A stretch of DNA of 64,000 bases from Pomphorhynchus laevis (GCA_012934845.2 WNNJ02003592.1:124001-188000); one strand, 5' to 3'. Counted from the stretch's first letter, positions 41,956 through 54,269 are shown. The notes: generated by a model from the letters alone, not told the origin. Made by a program: numbers and translations.

Positions 41956-44900
41956 ACTCTGATAAAGTTACTGTTAAAATAATTAATATAGAGCTTAACT
42001 AACTCCCACGTTGTGAAGGAGATTCGGAATACTCCTATGATTTATCCGTTCAGTGTTGTAGATAATTATGCTGGGTTCGTTTAATGAAGGATTTTAGGAT
42101 GCGGTTGTAATACTCCTCAAGTTTAAATTGAGTATTTATTTTTATATCCACCTAATTGTTCAATTTCTTCACTAGTGGCAAACCTAGACAATTATTGTCA
42201 GAATTTACGCCATACTTACCTTCATCCGAGCTCTTGTTGCAAACAAATTTTTTTTAATTAAGATTTAAACATATTTTATAACTAAATGATCAATGCGTAA
42301 ATTTCTTATTATTTGCTATTTTTGAAATGGAGTGTCTTATAAAATATTCTTTACATAGTCTGTAACTAATTATCTGTAATCATTTACAGTTCTTTCTTCT
42401 GGAATTTTTATTTACATTCAAAATAGAAAATGTCAGTTCGCAAATATAGGGATATCCAAAAATAGACTCTATTATGCAAAATATTTAAGTTTTAGGAAAT
42501 TGTTATGACGAAGATAGTCATAAAAACATCAATTACTTCACGTCGTTATAATTCCAATTGTGACATCTAATATCTATAATCTCAATTTGCAACTCTATGG
42601 AGCTTCGTTGATATATATATTATAAAAGAATTGCGTTTTATTGCTTTCCTTGCCTTATGTTATTGAAAATCTTGAAATATTCTCTAAAAATTATCTTTTA
42701 AAGTTTCAACGATATTTTCGTGAAATTTATATTCAGGCATATGAACTTAGGGTTTGGAAAGTAGTCCCCTCTTTAAATCTTCACGTTTTTTAATAATAAA
42801 TCAAGTTTAAGTTTAAATCCATTTAATCTTTACGTCATCTTGAACATATCAATTTTAACTTGTAATATTGAATTTAATGTAGTTAAATGTGCTATCATAT
42901 CAAAATTTAACGAAAAAACAAAAACAATCACTATTCCTTCATTAACATCCATAATATTTTATTTATGCCTCTAGGAATAGATATCATACTACTTAATACC
43001 TTTGCCAGGCATATTTGTTTGATTATGATATGGAATATAAATGTATTCGGCTTTGATATCTTGAGTGAAAGTAAACTGGCTGTTTTGACGGTCTTGATCT
43101 TATTTGTCGTTTTGCTAAATTATTAATATACCACATGGTTAGAAATGAAAATGCACATTAAAAGTTTATCCCTTCCTAGCGGATACATGCACGTGGCATA
43201 TAAGGAACGTAATTTTATTACCAACATATCTGCAATTCTAGGCTTTTCGTTCATTTTGTCGATTGGAAAAAATTTAATTTCATGTTAAGCACGTAGATGT
43301 AAAGAATAAATAAATGTATTGTTAAAATCAGCAAACAAAACTGTTAAATTCTAATACAGCAAACGCAAGATCATGTAAGTGAGATATGAGAAAAGTGAGT
43401 CACATGTCTTGGTTTAAAGCAATATATAATTTCCAAATATAAAATAGCAATTCTTTGAATACGTTACAAATTATCTTTTACTATGTAAATATTCTTTGTC
43501 ACAAAAATACGATTATAATATTAATTTCTACATTAGTATTTGTATAAAATAAAAATAATTTAAAATAGTGGACTGTATGATAAACTAAATTGTTTTGGTT
43601 CTTTGAACAAATTTAATTTATAATGAGACCAAAATAATTTTGTCCATTCTATGATTTTGTCTCGCAGGGAACATAAAATTGTGGGGGTCGAACTTTGCCC
43701 ACCCCTGCATTAAAGTTCAATGCTAGTAAATAGCTTGCAAACGTATCGTTGATCACTTGAGTGATTTTGCAGTAATTCGATTTGTATCTTTATTTAGCAA
43801 AGTTAGAAGATCATATTCGCATTGTTGAAAATTTCTCGCATTTAAAGTAAAAGTTGATTTTAAACATGACATTTCAAATGATTATCTGCAATAAAAAAAT
43901 TTTAACGTATCGAATGAAACGGTTTAAATGACGAGCATAATCGTCGTGTATGCTTGACATGAAATAAATACCTTTACAGATATACTAATACAGTCTTACA
44001 ATAAAGATATTGAATATGTTGAAAACGATCGTGAAATGATAAGATTGAGCTATTTTTTGCCATGAAATCATGGCAAAAACTCATGCCATGCTCAACGAGC
44101 ATGGCATGATTTTCATTTCAATGTGAAGCCATTTGCTTTTACTTGGGGAGTTGTTTTATTGCCTTATCACTATAAATGTTATGTTAAATTTAATGAATAG
44201 CAAAATATGCATAAAAATTGTTAATCAAGTTTTAGAGACTTGAACAAATTTATTAATTTTAAATCTAGTTTTATTAATAAACAATAAGGTGCAAAAAATA
44301 CAATCATTGTACAATTTAAAACTTGTTTGTCACATAAAAGCTTTTTTACATTTTACGAGACGAATTAAATCTGTAAATATATAATGTATAACTTTTAAAT
44401 ATATATAACATATTATATATTTCTTTAGAAATATATAATGTATATATTAATATATTATAATATATTATATAATATATTAATATATTATGTATATATTATA
44501 AATATATAATATATATTTCTTTAGAAATATATAATGTATAACTTTTAAATATAACATTTAAAACTTAAATGCTATATTTTCTGTATTACAAACAGTGTGG
44601 AGTAGAAGCTACATGCTTCGATAAGATTGTTTATGGTTATATGAACAGAGAATATCAAGTATATCAAAAAAAAATGATTTAGTAGAAATTTTTAACAATA
44701 ACACAATTTATATTTAGATTTTCAATTCTCTTGTTAATGTTAATTAATATCAATATTAATATTAATTAATATTTAACTGTAATATAAACCGCTACATTTT
44801 CAATTCTCTTGTGTACTCACAATATCTGCTCCTTTCATTCTAATGTGTGTTTTAAGACAAACCCTTAACCACTTCCAATCCATAGTTAATTTGCTTTCTA

Positions 44901-45335
44901 GATCCGAAACGGTGTTGACATATAAGATATCTTTAAATTGAATTTTAATTTATTTAAAAAAAGGCAGTTAAAAGTTGCTGAAAACATGATGTAGTTAATA
45001 ATACGTAATTAATGAAAGAAGTTTATTATGTAAAATGTAATGAAATTCCTGGAATTTTCAAACTGGATATTTCGCTGGGTTCAAAATATTAAAAAAGTAA
45101 AAAATGCAATAACTTATACGCCTTTAATATAAATATTATGAATAAATCTACTTTCAAATTACATTGTTAAAATGATTGACGTGAAGTTTTAACTTAAAAT
45201 TTAGATTATCAAAAGCATGACAATGATTATTCTTCATTCACATAAAAAATATACAAAAACTATGGTGTATATACATGTTGAAATTTTATTTTTTATTATT
45301 TAAGATATTTATGTCATCCATTTCCTTGAATTTAG
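41956..45335. other. AT-rich region, no gene seen
   Basis: About 3.4 kb without readable protein. It includes a pair of adjacent hairpins (44055-44109) and, at about 44370-44560, an AT palindrome cluster in which ATATATAATGTATAACTTTT occurs twice (near 44380 and 44528). A degenerate LINE or PLE might be hidden in the first 300 bases, but I cannot demonstrate it. Confidence 0.5.
44055..44109. repeat. Two adjacent perfect hairpins with shared motif
   Basis: TTTTGCCATG (44055-44064), loop AAAT, reverse complement to 44078. Then TCATGCCATGCTC (44081-44093), loop AAC, reverse complement to 44109. The GCCATG core is common to both stems. Spacing is two bases, so the pair could form a double stem-loop. 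Confidence 0.8.
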
Positions 45336-45339
45336 TAAA

Positions 45340-46130
45340 TGTTAATTTATAGGAACAAAGGAAAATCAAAGAACAAAGGAATTATTCAATATTTCAATAT
45401 TTTGTCCTTTCATTTTATTCCGAGATTTTAATGAATAATTTTTTTTGCATATTTACCGATGGTTATTACAGATTAAAATTCCGATAATAGATTACTTTCG
45501 TGTGCCAACTTATTTGTTTCTTTGGCATTTTAATTCACGCGAGAAAAAAAAAACTTTTTTTCTCGTGTGGATAAAAATGCCAAAGAAACAAACATTGAAA
45601 TGTGAAGTTGGCAAATTTGATTTTGTATTCAGTAAGATAAGTGGTCAGAATCTACCTTACACGATAACATTTATATTCCATTTATCAATGTAGCAATGAC
45701 CATTATGTTCTGCAACCAGATAAATTATTTTTTTGTATATGTTAATTTATAGGAACAAAGGAAAATCAAATAACAAAGGAATTATTCAGTATTTCAATGG
45801 CAACTGCCATCATCATCAAAAATATTTTAAAGTTTTGTATGGTATTTTTAGTTACAAAACTGTAAAAAAAATTCCTGATGATGATGGCAGTTGTCATTGA
45901 AATATTGAATAATCTTTTTAGTGTTCGATTTTCCTTGGTTCGTATAAATTAACATATAAAAAACAAGATTGTGTTTTTTACATCCTCAAATTGTGTACAG
46001 TGATCGAAATGATCATGCGATGGAACGAAGGAAAATCAAAGAACAAATAATTACTTAAATATTTCAATAGCAACTGCCATCATCACTAGGAAAAGAAAAT
46101 TGTTACAGTTTTGTACATTAAAATAATAAA
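45340..46130. mobile_element. Family of foldback/MITE-like elements
   Basis: The complete copy is about 45736-45958. Its left end (TATGTTAATTTATAGGAAC, AAAGGAAAATCAAA, TATTTCAATGGCAACTGCCA) is the inverted copy of its right end (TGGCAGTTGTCATTGAAATA, GATTTTCCTTGGTTCGTATA), with arms of about 100 bp around an AT loop. A second left end lies at 45343-45400, and a third, partial one at 46020-46120 ('GGAAAATCAAAGAACAAA', 'CAATAGCAACTGCCATCATC'). No coding sequence. The terminal TATGTTAATTTATA palindromes could serve as inverted ends. Non-autonomous elements moved by a DNA transposase elsewhere, or foldback duplications. Confidence 0.7.
45500..45625. repeat. Large hairpin, arms of about 36-55 bp
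   Basis: TTTGTTTCTTTGGCATTTTA, a few bases, then CACGCGAGAAAAAAA, and after the loop TTTTTCTCGTGTGG and TAAAAATGCCAAAGAAACAA. The match extends outward to 'TGCCAACTT' and 'AAGTTGGCA' with gaps. It lies between the first and second foldback elements and may be a related element, but the arm sequence is different. Confidence 0.75.
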
Positions 46131-46753
46131 AAAAACATTTATTTATATGATGTGACTCACTAAATTAATAAAAGAAAAGATACACAACAAAAGAAAGGGA
46201 TCAAGCAGTAAAATCATCACATAATAAAGCAAAACAAAGCATTAACATTATCAACCATAAGAACTAAAAACTTAAAAATCAAACACAAAAACACAAAATT
46301 AGAAACAAATAGATAATAAAATTGGCCGTAAAATATTAACAATTATTGATATCGCTTAACACAAAAACTAGATTGCAAACGAACTAAAACACAAAAAATA
46401 AAGATCTCGGATATTACCATGTATAGTCAAAAACAAAAGGACATTATTTTAACTTAAAGTTATAGGTCGGTTTATTATTATATAATATTTATTATTATAA
46501 GGCGGTTTATTGAAGGCGGTTTCCTTCACGATAAGAAGGAAATCAAAATAACTATAGAGAAATCACAAACTAAAATTTAAAAATAATTAATGAATTGGTT
46601 TCGTGAATTGCAGGCCCATTTGCGGGAACCTTTTATTGTAAAAAAAGGTTATTGATTTATTATTATATTATTATATTATTTTTATTATTATTTATAATAT
46701 TTATTACCATAGTCCGGTTTATTATCGTGAGACTCATGAGCCATGAAAAATGC
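46131..46753. other. AT-rich spacer, no gene seen
   Basis: Simple TTA/ATA-rich runs lie at about 46475-46500 and 46655-46705. No gene or clear repeat otherwise. Confidence 0.5.
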
Positions 46754-47050
46754 TTATTCTATTATACACGATAAATAATTGCTTTTGTAAGACACGACAG
46801 TAGCGGTCTGAAAATCAACCGTATGATTAAGTGATGTACAATGTTGAGCAATGGCACTTAAAACAGTTCCTTTTTGTAGATTAAAGACGTGTTGTTTGAT
46901 TCTTTTTAGATAAACATTGTCTAGTCTGGCAAATATAGACACATCACATCCCGAGCAAGGTATTTTATATACAATTGACTGTAATATATCTAGAGGTTTA
47001 GGATTTAATAAGTTATGCATTTTAGGCAATTTTTTTTTATTAAAATGCAA
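46754..47050 (-). pseudogene. PLE GIY-YIG endonuclease fragment
   Basis: The minus strand reads 'QSIVYKIPCSGCDVSIFARL', 'YLKRIKQHVFNLQKGTVLSA' and 'SLNHTVDF'. This is the PLE GIY-YIG domain (reference pattern 'VVYKIPCSxCDxxYIGQTxRxLxxRIxEHxxxL...ExNHxxDF'). In place of the YIG residues it has SIF, so the nuclease is likely dead. No RT is seen next to it on this strand. Frame open for 98 codons. Role when active: endonuclease fused to a telomerase-like RT. Confidence 0.75.
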
Positions 47051-48360
47051 ACTTTATTCGTATTGCTAGTCATCACATTCTTAGCAATAAAATTGGATAA
47101 ACGAGATTCCATTTCTGTAGAATTTAACGAGAATTTCACGAGAATTCAAATTCTGGAGGTCGCATTCATTGAGCAGCACAGTGATGGAACTAGGTTACGC
47201 AAACTTGATGGCCACAATGCACTTGTCCTCTTTCGAAACTCAATCAGCCTTCCGAAGATCAGATTCCTACTCCGCTGCTCTCCCTGCTTTCGAAGCGGGA
47301 AACTTGCGGATTTCGATTTGGAAGTAAGCCGAATACTGAGCGCAGTTCTGTACGTACACTTTAAGGATGAGGCCTGGAGACAGGCTACAATTCAGATAAA
47401 GATCGGCGGTGTAGGCTTCCGACAAGCGTACCAAATTACTGTCCCAGCTTTTGGCGCGTCTGTGTGTGGCGCAGCTTTTTTGATCAAAGTAGTGCTGCGG
47501 AATTTTAATTATTTTCATTCAGACTTTCCAGACCCAAACTTCGTCGATGAATCCAACAGATGAAGTGTATAATTCCATTCAACCGTCCCATTGTGAACTA
47601 ATCTTTCAGAAAAGATAAAGGGGTGCATATTTCGACTCGGTCAATCCACATATTTTGTTGGTGCGATTACATCAGAATTGCGAGCTTGCTCGATAGCGGT
47701 GGCTTCACCATGGTCTGGTGCATTTCTTGCGACGCTCCCTATCACCTCCATCGGCACCCGCTTACACGATCAGTATCTCTACCGCAGTTGCTTGGAGGCT
47801 CGGTGCTCATTGCCGCTAACAGTACCGCTGTATTTGTGGAGAGGAAGTTCTGAAACACAGCGCCCACGCTCTCCACTGTCACAAAATCAAAACTCACTTC
47901 ATCCGCCACGCCGCAGTGAGGGAGTTGTTGCGAATGACCCTTGCTACTGCTAGAAAAATCCTGTATCGCATCGATCCAACAGGCCTTGCCCATAAAGATA
48001 AAAAGCGACCCGATGGAGCGACGCTATTCTATTGGGAAGCCGACAAAATCCAAGTATGTGATTTCAGTTGTCCCAACACATTGGCTGCCATTTAAGTCGT
48101 CTGCGCCGTTTCCTCTTTAGGCGCATTGTCGGCTAATCCAGAACAACTTAAGAAGAATAAATACTGAAACATCGACGTTTAGCGATTCTCGTTTACACCG
48201 ATGGCTGTGGAATCGTTGGGCGCAGTATAGCCATGATCAACAGCGATCCTGCAGCAGCTGGGTAATAACCTAAGGCGCACATTAGGAGAATAGTGGCTCC
48301 TGCAGCGGCTGATTTTAGCGGTGCAGCGGGGCAACGCCGCCTGCTTCATTGAGTCAAGCG
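47015..48360 (+). pseudogene. LINE-G C-terminal region (restriction-like endonuclease type)
   Basis: From about 47120 the frame (to 47563) reads 'HNALVLFRNSISLPKIRFLL', 'RCSPCF', 'HFKDEAWRQATIQIKIGGVG' and 'TVPAFGASVC'. Later frames read 'IAVASPWSGAFLAT', 'RLHDQYLYRSCLEARCS', 'CGEEVL', then 'KKRPDGATLFYWEADK' with 'VCDFSCPNTLAA', 'MAVESLGA' and 'LILAVQRGNAACFIESS' (to about 48350). This order, with 'RPDGATL...W..GK.L.WDVT', is the C-terminal region of a LINE family with a PD-(D/E)XK-type endonuclease. Interrupted by frameshifts; RT not present. The segment 47015-47110 before the match is probably not LINE. The cysteine set before RPDG is a C-x2-like finger. Confidence 0.7.
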
Positions 48361-48625
48361 GTGACCCTCTAATCTCAAATTATCACTTTTGATTTTGTCT
48401 GTTTTAAACTTGTAATTTATAAGATTGTACTGATGTAAGTACAGTTATTTAGTTTTATGATAAAGAAAACGATTGATTCTTTTTGTTATTAAATATTATA
48501 TAAATTATAAGCATAGTATTATTTATTATATGAATTTCCATTTAGGTTTCTAGTTGTAGATTTCTAGGTTTTAGTTGTCGGATCAATATAGTAAAATTTT
48601 CGTTTACTATTGAAAGCTAAAACTT
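48361..48625. other. AT-rich spacer
   Basis: No gene or clear repeat. It is the end or aftermath of the LINE-G region. Confidence 0.4.
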
Positions 48626-48630
48626 TCTAA

Positions 48631-48939
48631 TTACACGATAATGTAGTCTATAAACAACTTAAAATATAAAATGAATATATCACGTGTATAAATACACGCA
48701 AATATGTATGTGATGAGAAAATGAGTTGCGATTGAAAATGTTACATTAAAAATGTTGAATTCGATTGTGTAATCAATATCTTGGAAATGTAATTTTGTGA
48801 GTACATTTTGATTGTTGTTTAAATAAGCATTCGATGGTGTATTTTCAAGATTGTATCCATCGAGAAGAAAGCATAAGATTAGTTTTTTTATTTCACGAAT
48901 TCTTGATTGTTGCGAAGTCCTTAATAATCGAAAATTCAT
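48631..48939 (-). CDS. Unrecognised 102-codon ORF, possible downstream exon
   Basis: It reads MNFRLLRTSQQSRIREIKKL, 'CFLLDGYNLENTPSNAYLNN', then an increasingly hydrophobic, Ile/Phe-rich C-terminus. The first 60 residues look coding; the rest resembles AT-rich DNA read by chance. It lies on the same strand 160 bp after the 239-codon ORF at 49.1-49.8 kb. Bases at its 5' side contain an ATTATTAAG that could act as a splice acceptor, so it might be a later exon of that gene. This is speculative, and no family is recognised. Confidence 0.3.
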   Translation of the reverse strand: MNFRLLRTSQQSRIREIKKLILCFLLDGYNLENTPSNAYLNNNQNVLTKLHFQDIDYTIEFNIFNVTFSIATHFLITYIFACIYTRDIFILYFKLFIDYIIV

Positions 48940-49099
48940 GAAATAAAAAGCTATTATTTTCGATCAGAAAATAAAATTTTCAAGCAGAACAAAAACTAAA
49001 CGTTTTTTAAAATATAAAAGATTGCACATGGAACTATCATTTGAACAACAAAATAATCAACGTTAGAAAATAAATAATACTATTTACCAACATTATTGA

Positions 49100-49819
49100 T
49101 TACTTATGATTATTTGCTAATAAACGTTTCCTTAAAAGTGTGAAATCAAGATGTGTAGATTCACAATCGGAGGATGAACTGATAGATTGGCTGACAAAGA
49201 GAGGCAATCTTCGGATAACGTTTTTCCTGGCTTTCTTTTTACTTATATTGTGATAATGTAACAGTTTCATGGAATTATCATGTTGTTTCTGAACTAACTG
49301 TGAATATTTTATGAAGCCCTTGTTCACAATTTTCGTAATTTCCCTTTTAATAAGTGTAACATTTTTCTCCAAATTCTTCTGCATATTAGTTGCACTGTTC
49401 CTAGATTTTTTCAATTGTTCTTTTGTCTTTCTAGCTCCGTTTTTCACTATGTTCCCAAGATTTTCACATTCTTCTTTTATTTTCCGATCGACTGTTTCCA
49501 CTATATTCTCAATTTGATTGTCAATATGCTGTATAAGTGTGGCTCTCAGCGCATCCGTACGAATATGTACCTCTGTTAAAATTTCATCTTTTAGTGAATT
49601 GGTCAAGGATGTCGACTGGCTGACTGGTGGGGCAGGTGGAGGAATTGTTTGCTGAGAGCTATAACCGGAATCTTGACTATTTAGGATAGTTTGCATGTAC
49701 TGTGGGGATACACTGATCGGTCTTGATTGATTTAAATTGAACATACGAACATTGGAAGGATTGTTATTCCAACTTGGTAATTGAACTGATAAGTGATCAG
49801 AACGAGACGCTAGTGACAT
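49100..49819 (-). CDS. Hypothetical 239-aa coiled-coil protein, possible host gene
   Basis: An intact frame from MSLASRSDHLSVQLPS to RKRLLANNHK. Layout: a Ser/Gln/Pro-rich N-terminal part (1-72) with 'SQDSGYSS' (residues 48-55; DSGYSS fits the DSGxxS degron pattern) and 'IPPPAPPVSQS'; a long amphipathic, coiled-coil-like segment (75-185) rich in Glu/Lys/Asn; and a basic stretch 'KKKARKNVIRRLP' (194-206, nuclear-localisation-like) before Ser-rich 'SISSSSDCES'. The bases before ATG on the minus strand are TTTTTATCAATACAGA, a good splice acceptor one base from the start. So ATG may begin an internal exon or follow trans-splicing. No known TE signature. Unlike everything around it, it has no frameshift, so it could be an expressed gene. 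Confidence 0.5.
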   Translation of the reverse strand: MSLASRSDHLSVQLPSWNNNPSNVRMFNLNQSRPISVSPQYMQTILNSQDSGYSSQQTIPPPAPPVSQSTSLTNSLKDEILTEVHIRTDALRATLIQHIDNQIENIVETVDRKIKEECENLGNIVKNGARKTKEQLKKSRNSATNMQKNLEKNVTLIKREITKIVNKGFIKYSQLVQKQHDNSMKLLHYHNISKKKARKNVIRRLPLFVSQSISSSSDCESTHLDFTLLRKRLLANNHK

Positions 49820-51500
49820 TCTGTATTGATAAAAATTATGTAAAGGATTGTTGATATATGTAAATGCGCAATGTTAAAGTTATTAAGGTATCATAAATAA
49901 AAACGGAATTGATTGCTTTAACATTATGATACCATTGAACTATCCGATTTTGTTTATATCATAAGGTATTATTATAATTATTTCTAATTATAGTATAAGA
50001 CTACTAAAATTAGTAGTAATATTATTACTACTATAAATTACTATAAACAAGACTACTTAATTCTAATAAAGTAGTCTGGAGTTGTTCAAAAGTAGCGAAT
50101 TTCCTCCCAAAGTAAAACAAATTTTAAAATGTACGTATACAATGCTAATTCTAAAATAGTTTAATTTTTGATTTTTAATAAATAGTAATAGCATTAATTG
50201 TTAATAATGAAATTAAAAAATCAATTATCGTAACGATAAATTATTTTTTGGTTTAAGCAAAACCTTATCACCATCAAATATAAAAGATATCAGAAATTTT
50301 ATTGATCAGTTGATCTAAAAATACACCTTCGTCCGCTTGGCAAGTAAAGGTACGAACTGTGCATCTATAGCGATTTTACATCATAGAGAAATTCTGCTGC
50401 ATCATCCTATTTCTCAGTCATAGAGCATTATATTTCAACATTTCCGTTGATGAAAGTATGCATGGTGAAGGCAAATTCACCATAGTAGCTTATCATGGTA
50501 GTCTGCTCACTTTTTTATTATCAGCTATAATGGTAGCGCAATGTTTTAAATGTTTTTTTTATGTTATGCGAATCTTTTCAAAAAATTAAAACCGAGTATT
50601 TTATCTTTGCTCTCTAAGGTTTTATATATTCAGACTGATCTAATTTTTATACTATTTTTTATTCAAGCTCAACGGAAAGATAAAATAGCGTTCCTTACTT
50701 TCTTATCAACATTAGGCAATATTTAATTATTTGAAATTAATAAATTAATTTAAATAATTAATTAATTAATTTAATTAATTTGATTTATTTCTCTTAAATT
50801 ATCTTTAGCAAATACAAACAAAAATAGCAATAATAAATATATGATTCATATATTATAATATGCCATATATTTATGTGACCACAATGTATGCATGTAAGCT
50901 GCAGACTACGAGCATAAATCTTTGTAGTTTGATGACATTATGTACATAGGTACTCTGCAAACATAACTGTATTAGATTGTAAATAAGGCGAATATACATT
51001 ACTATAGTCTACAAGCATACGAATACATATCCTTATTAATTGTTAGTAAATGATTTTTAATTCAATGTTACGTCGTAGCTAACATTACGGTATTTGTTGA
51101 AATCTTTCGTAGCTAACATTACGGTATTTGTTGAAATCTTTGAATATTTTGCCAATAATTAAAGACAATGTTATCTATAAGATTAAAATGTAAGAAAATC
51201 TTATTCCTCTAATCGTAAACATCTGGAAGTCAATCTCGGTTCGGAATTGTTGCTGGCAATTATCGCAAAGTAGTTTTGTTTATACATTTGCATACCATTT
51301 GTACCTCCGACAGACACGATATTATCAATTATGTAATACATTTAAAGGTCTGATAAGACTTTAAAATATCTCATTTAATCTAACGACGAATAAAAAGAAT
51401 AATTTATTCTGTTCTATCATATTCTATTAAAGATAGCAGACCAAAAAGTAAGTAAATAAGATATAAAGTTAATAAATTTGAATGCATTAAATTTAAATCT
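49820..51500. other. AT-rich region, no gene seen
   Basis: Contains ATTAATTA-type simple sequence near 50730-50780, inverted ACTACT/AGTAGT pieces near 50000-50070, and a 34-bp tandem pair (51074-51141). No protein is readable. Confidence 0.5.
51074..51141. repeat. 34-bp unit, two exact tandem copies
   Basis: CGTAGCTAACATTACGGTATTTGTTGAAATCTTT occurs at 51074-51107 and again at 51108-51141 with no difference that I can see. A recent tandem duplication. Confidence 0.95.
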
Positions 51501-52599
51501 CATTATACAATTACGTTTATATTTATTGCTTAAATGGTTGCAAACCTTTTCATAATCAATTCAACAAATTACCAACAGTTTGAAATCTGACGTTAGCACT
51601 TTAAAAAGCCTTAAATATCTTTATACGCGTCGCAATATTAAGCCACACTGATCTTCCCCGTTGCATGGCTCGCTGTTGAATGCTAGATAATTATATGTTA
51701 AAATTATATATTATATATAACATATAATTTTCAATATTATATCTTCAATAACAATTTTAAGACTTTAATTATATTTAAGTATAAAAATACATTATACGCG
51801 ACGCAATATCGTCGCCGTATTGTGTAGGGCAAAAATTAATTAATTAAATATTTAAAATAATTATAATTAATTTCTTTTTATAATTATAATAAATTAAACT
51901 AATTAATTAGAAAAAATTTAAAGTAATCTAAAGAAAATATCAATGCACTGCATAAAGTCGCGTAACCTGGCTGCATCGATATTGCGGCTGCATCGATATT
52001 TTGCAAACACTGAGTAGGTGTTAATGAAACGGATTCTACCGTCCCTTTCACATTATACATTATGGAATTTTCTAAAATTCAGTCACAAAATTACATTTAT
52101 ATTTTTTGCTTAAATTGTTTGATTACAACAAACTATTTTATACTTTCGAACGACCAAATTGTAAGCTGACCTCTTAACACTTAAATATAAAATATAAAAT
52201 TAATATAAAATTAACAATGAGATATTTAAATATCTTTAAAAAGCCTTAAATATATTCAATATTTACTTTATTAATACTTGAAGCCTTAAAAATTTATAAT
52301 ATTATAAAAAGTATTTATATTGAATATTTATAAATATTATAAATAAATATTTATAATATTTATATTTATTAATATAATATATAATTTTAAACATTATATC
52401 TTCAATATCAATTTTAATACTTTAATTTTAAGTACTAAATTAGTATTTAAAGCTTTTTAAACATCCATTAACAATCAGGTGTAGTTAAACGACACCAAAA
52501 GTTATTTTGCAATTTGCTAGAAACTACTAGCATCTATTCAGAAATTATCATCTTCATCTACTTCATTTTTAAAAATCACCACGAAAAAAAAGATTCATA

Positions 52600-53950
52600 T
52601 TTATCATATTTATTGTTTATTGTCGGTTTGTACATTGATAAGATAAGGTATTATAACCGATAAAAAACGTATTACACAGAACAAAAAATGCATGTAGAAC
52701 TGACACGCATCAGGGTCGTCTTCATAGTAGAACCTCTTGGTAAACAGTAATATCTCCACCCTGTTAACAATTCTCGCAGGCAACCCGAGGGACCTGAGAG
52801 AGGAGATAACAAAGGGAATGGAAATGCGGTCAAATGCAGCAGAAAAGTCAAGGAAAACAGCCACAGCTAGTTGATGGATATTATCCCTACAAAACTGATG
52901 CACTTCACCTATTGCTGAATGAACCGAGCGTCCCTTGACAAACCCGTGAAAACTCGGTGGGATCAAATTACGCCTACTTAAATGGTCGCGGATTCTACGC
53001 GCAAGCGCTTTTTCGTAGATGGAGATGAGGGAGTTTTGAATTGAAATGGGACGCAGATCTTTGGGACATGAAACCGGACTATGCTTTGGTAAGAAAATTC
53101 TACGACTAATATTGATGCCGGCTACATCGGATGGTGAGGCTAAAAGCATTGTGACGGCCACTTCTCTTCTTTGATCGGCTGTCAAAAGCTGACAGACTCG
53201 AGAAGATAGTGGAGCGACGGATTTAGAGGTGCCCGGAAGTGGCCCCCAGGAGTTAAGGATATCTGTAACAGATAAGTCCCTGCTCCTGAAGTCACCCCAA
53301 GGCGGGATTGGTTGGGGAGATTGAGTGGCTCCATAATTATGTAGGGATAGTGACTCCTTCAAAACATTATCAAGGCCTATACTACCAATCCAACCCAAAG
53401 CTCTATCCTTCCAACAGACAAACTTCTCCTTCTTGAATATCTTCCAGAAGGAAGACTGAGAAGGGTTAAGGTGAGCGATGTTCGCCTTATCCCTGCTCAG
53501 CTGGAACCTATATCTGGTGCTCCAGTATTCATTCGAGATGGCCTGTCTGGCGGAAACAGAGACATTGGGAAGACGTAGCATTTTAGCCAAAACCTTGAGT
53601 TTTGTTGGAGTGGGATTGTAAATATGACCTTTATAGGTAGTCGAAAGAAACGGGGTAGCTCGCGAGGAGAGGAAGGAATTAAATTCGGTCAAACTTTCAT
53701 TACCAATTATGGGGAAGAGTTGGATAGCTGCTTGAAAGAAAGCAAATCTGATTGGATCAAAGTGAAACCTCCTTCTAAGCAACGTATCGTCCTCTATCCG
53801 CCAACGAATTAGGTCATGAGAGATGGTCTGTTTTTGGCGCGACTGCTCAGTACAGATGGGTTTCAACAACCACATCTTATGAAGCAGTAATATGTCGAGG
53901 AGAGAATTAGTTGTTGAGCAAGTACATTGAGGCTGGAATCGAAATCGTTG
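52600..53950 (-). mobile_element. LINE-E, RT N-terminal part; 3'-deleted
   Basis: A 421-codon minus frame (52610-53875, open further upstream to about 53945) is uninterrupted. It reads a linker ('SHDLIRWRIEDDTLLRRRF', 'SQSSFWKIFKKEKFVCWKD') and RT fingers ('INISRRIFLPKHSPVSCPKD', 'RPISIQNSLISIYEKALARR', 'HGFVKGRSVHSAIGEVHQF', 'VAVFLDFSAAFDRISIPFVI'). It ends in the palm after 'KRFYYEDDPDACQFY', where other copies go on toward a YADD-type motif. From there the sequence is non-matching and A-rich, so the 3' part was deleted. The 30.6-kb piece contains the missing part. The long open frame means it is young despite lacking an active site. Confidence 0.8.
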
Positions 53951-54265
53951 CTAACATTTGTTCATGTAACATTTTTTTGTAGGGACCGCAGCAAACAAAA
54001 CACAACAATGAAAAAAAAACACTAAAAATGGACAACAAAAGTACATAACATTTGGATCCATAAAAAGAACAAAATGAACAAAACGCGAAGAAAAAATAAC
54101 GAAGAAATAAAATAACAAAATAGAGGAAAAACCAAAATATTTTAAACAATAAATTGCAAACATTTTATCAAGCATATAAAAATTTGGATTAAAGCAAATT
54201 AAAAACGCAAAATTATCAAATGTTAAGTAAAAATTGTTTTATAATCAAAGGCTTTTTTATATTAA
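53951..54265. other. A-rich spacer between LINE-E and PLE scrap
   Basis: It is A/C-rich on the plus strand (GAAAAAAAAACACTAAAAAT, ACAAAATAGAGG). No protein is readable; minus-strand frames are low-complexity Phe/Leu. Confidence 0.4.
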
Positions 54266-54269
54266 TTTT

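Noticed and set aside
53907-54175. Phe/Leu-rich minus frames as membrane proteins
   Set aside because: They are translations of A-rich plus-strand DNA; both overlap each other in different phases and have no signal beyond low complexity.
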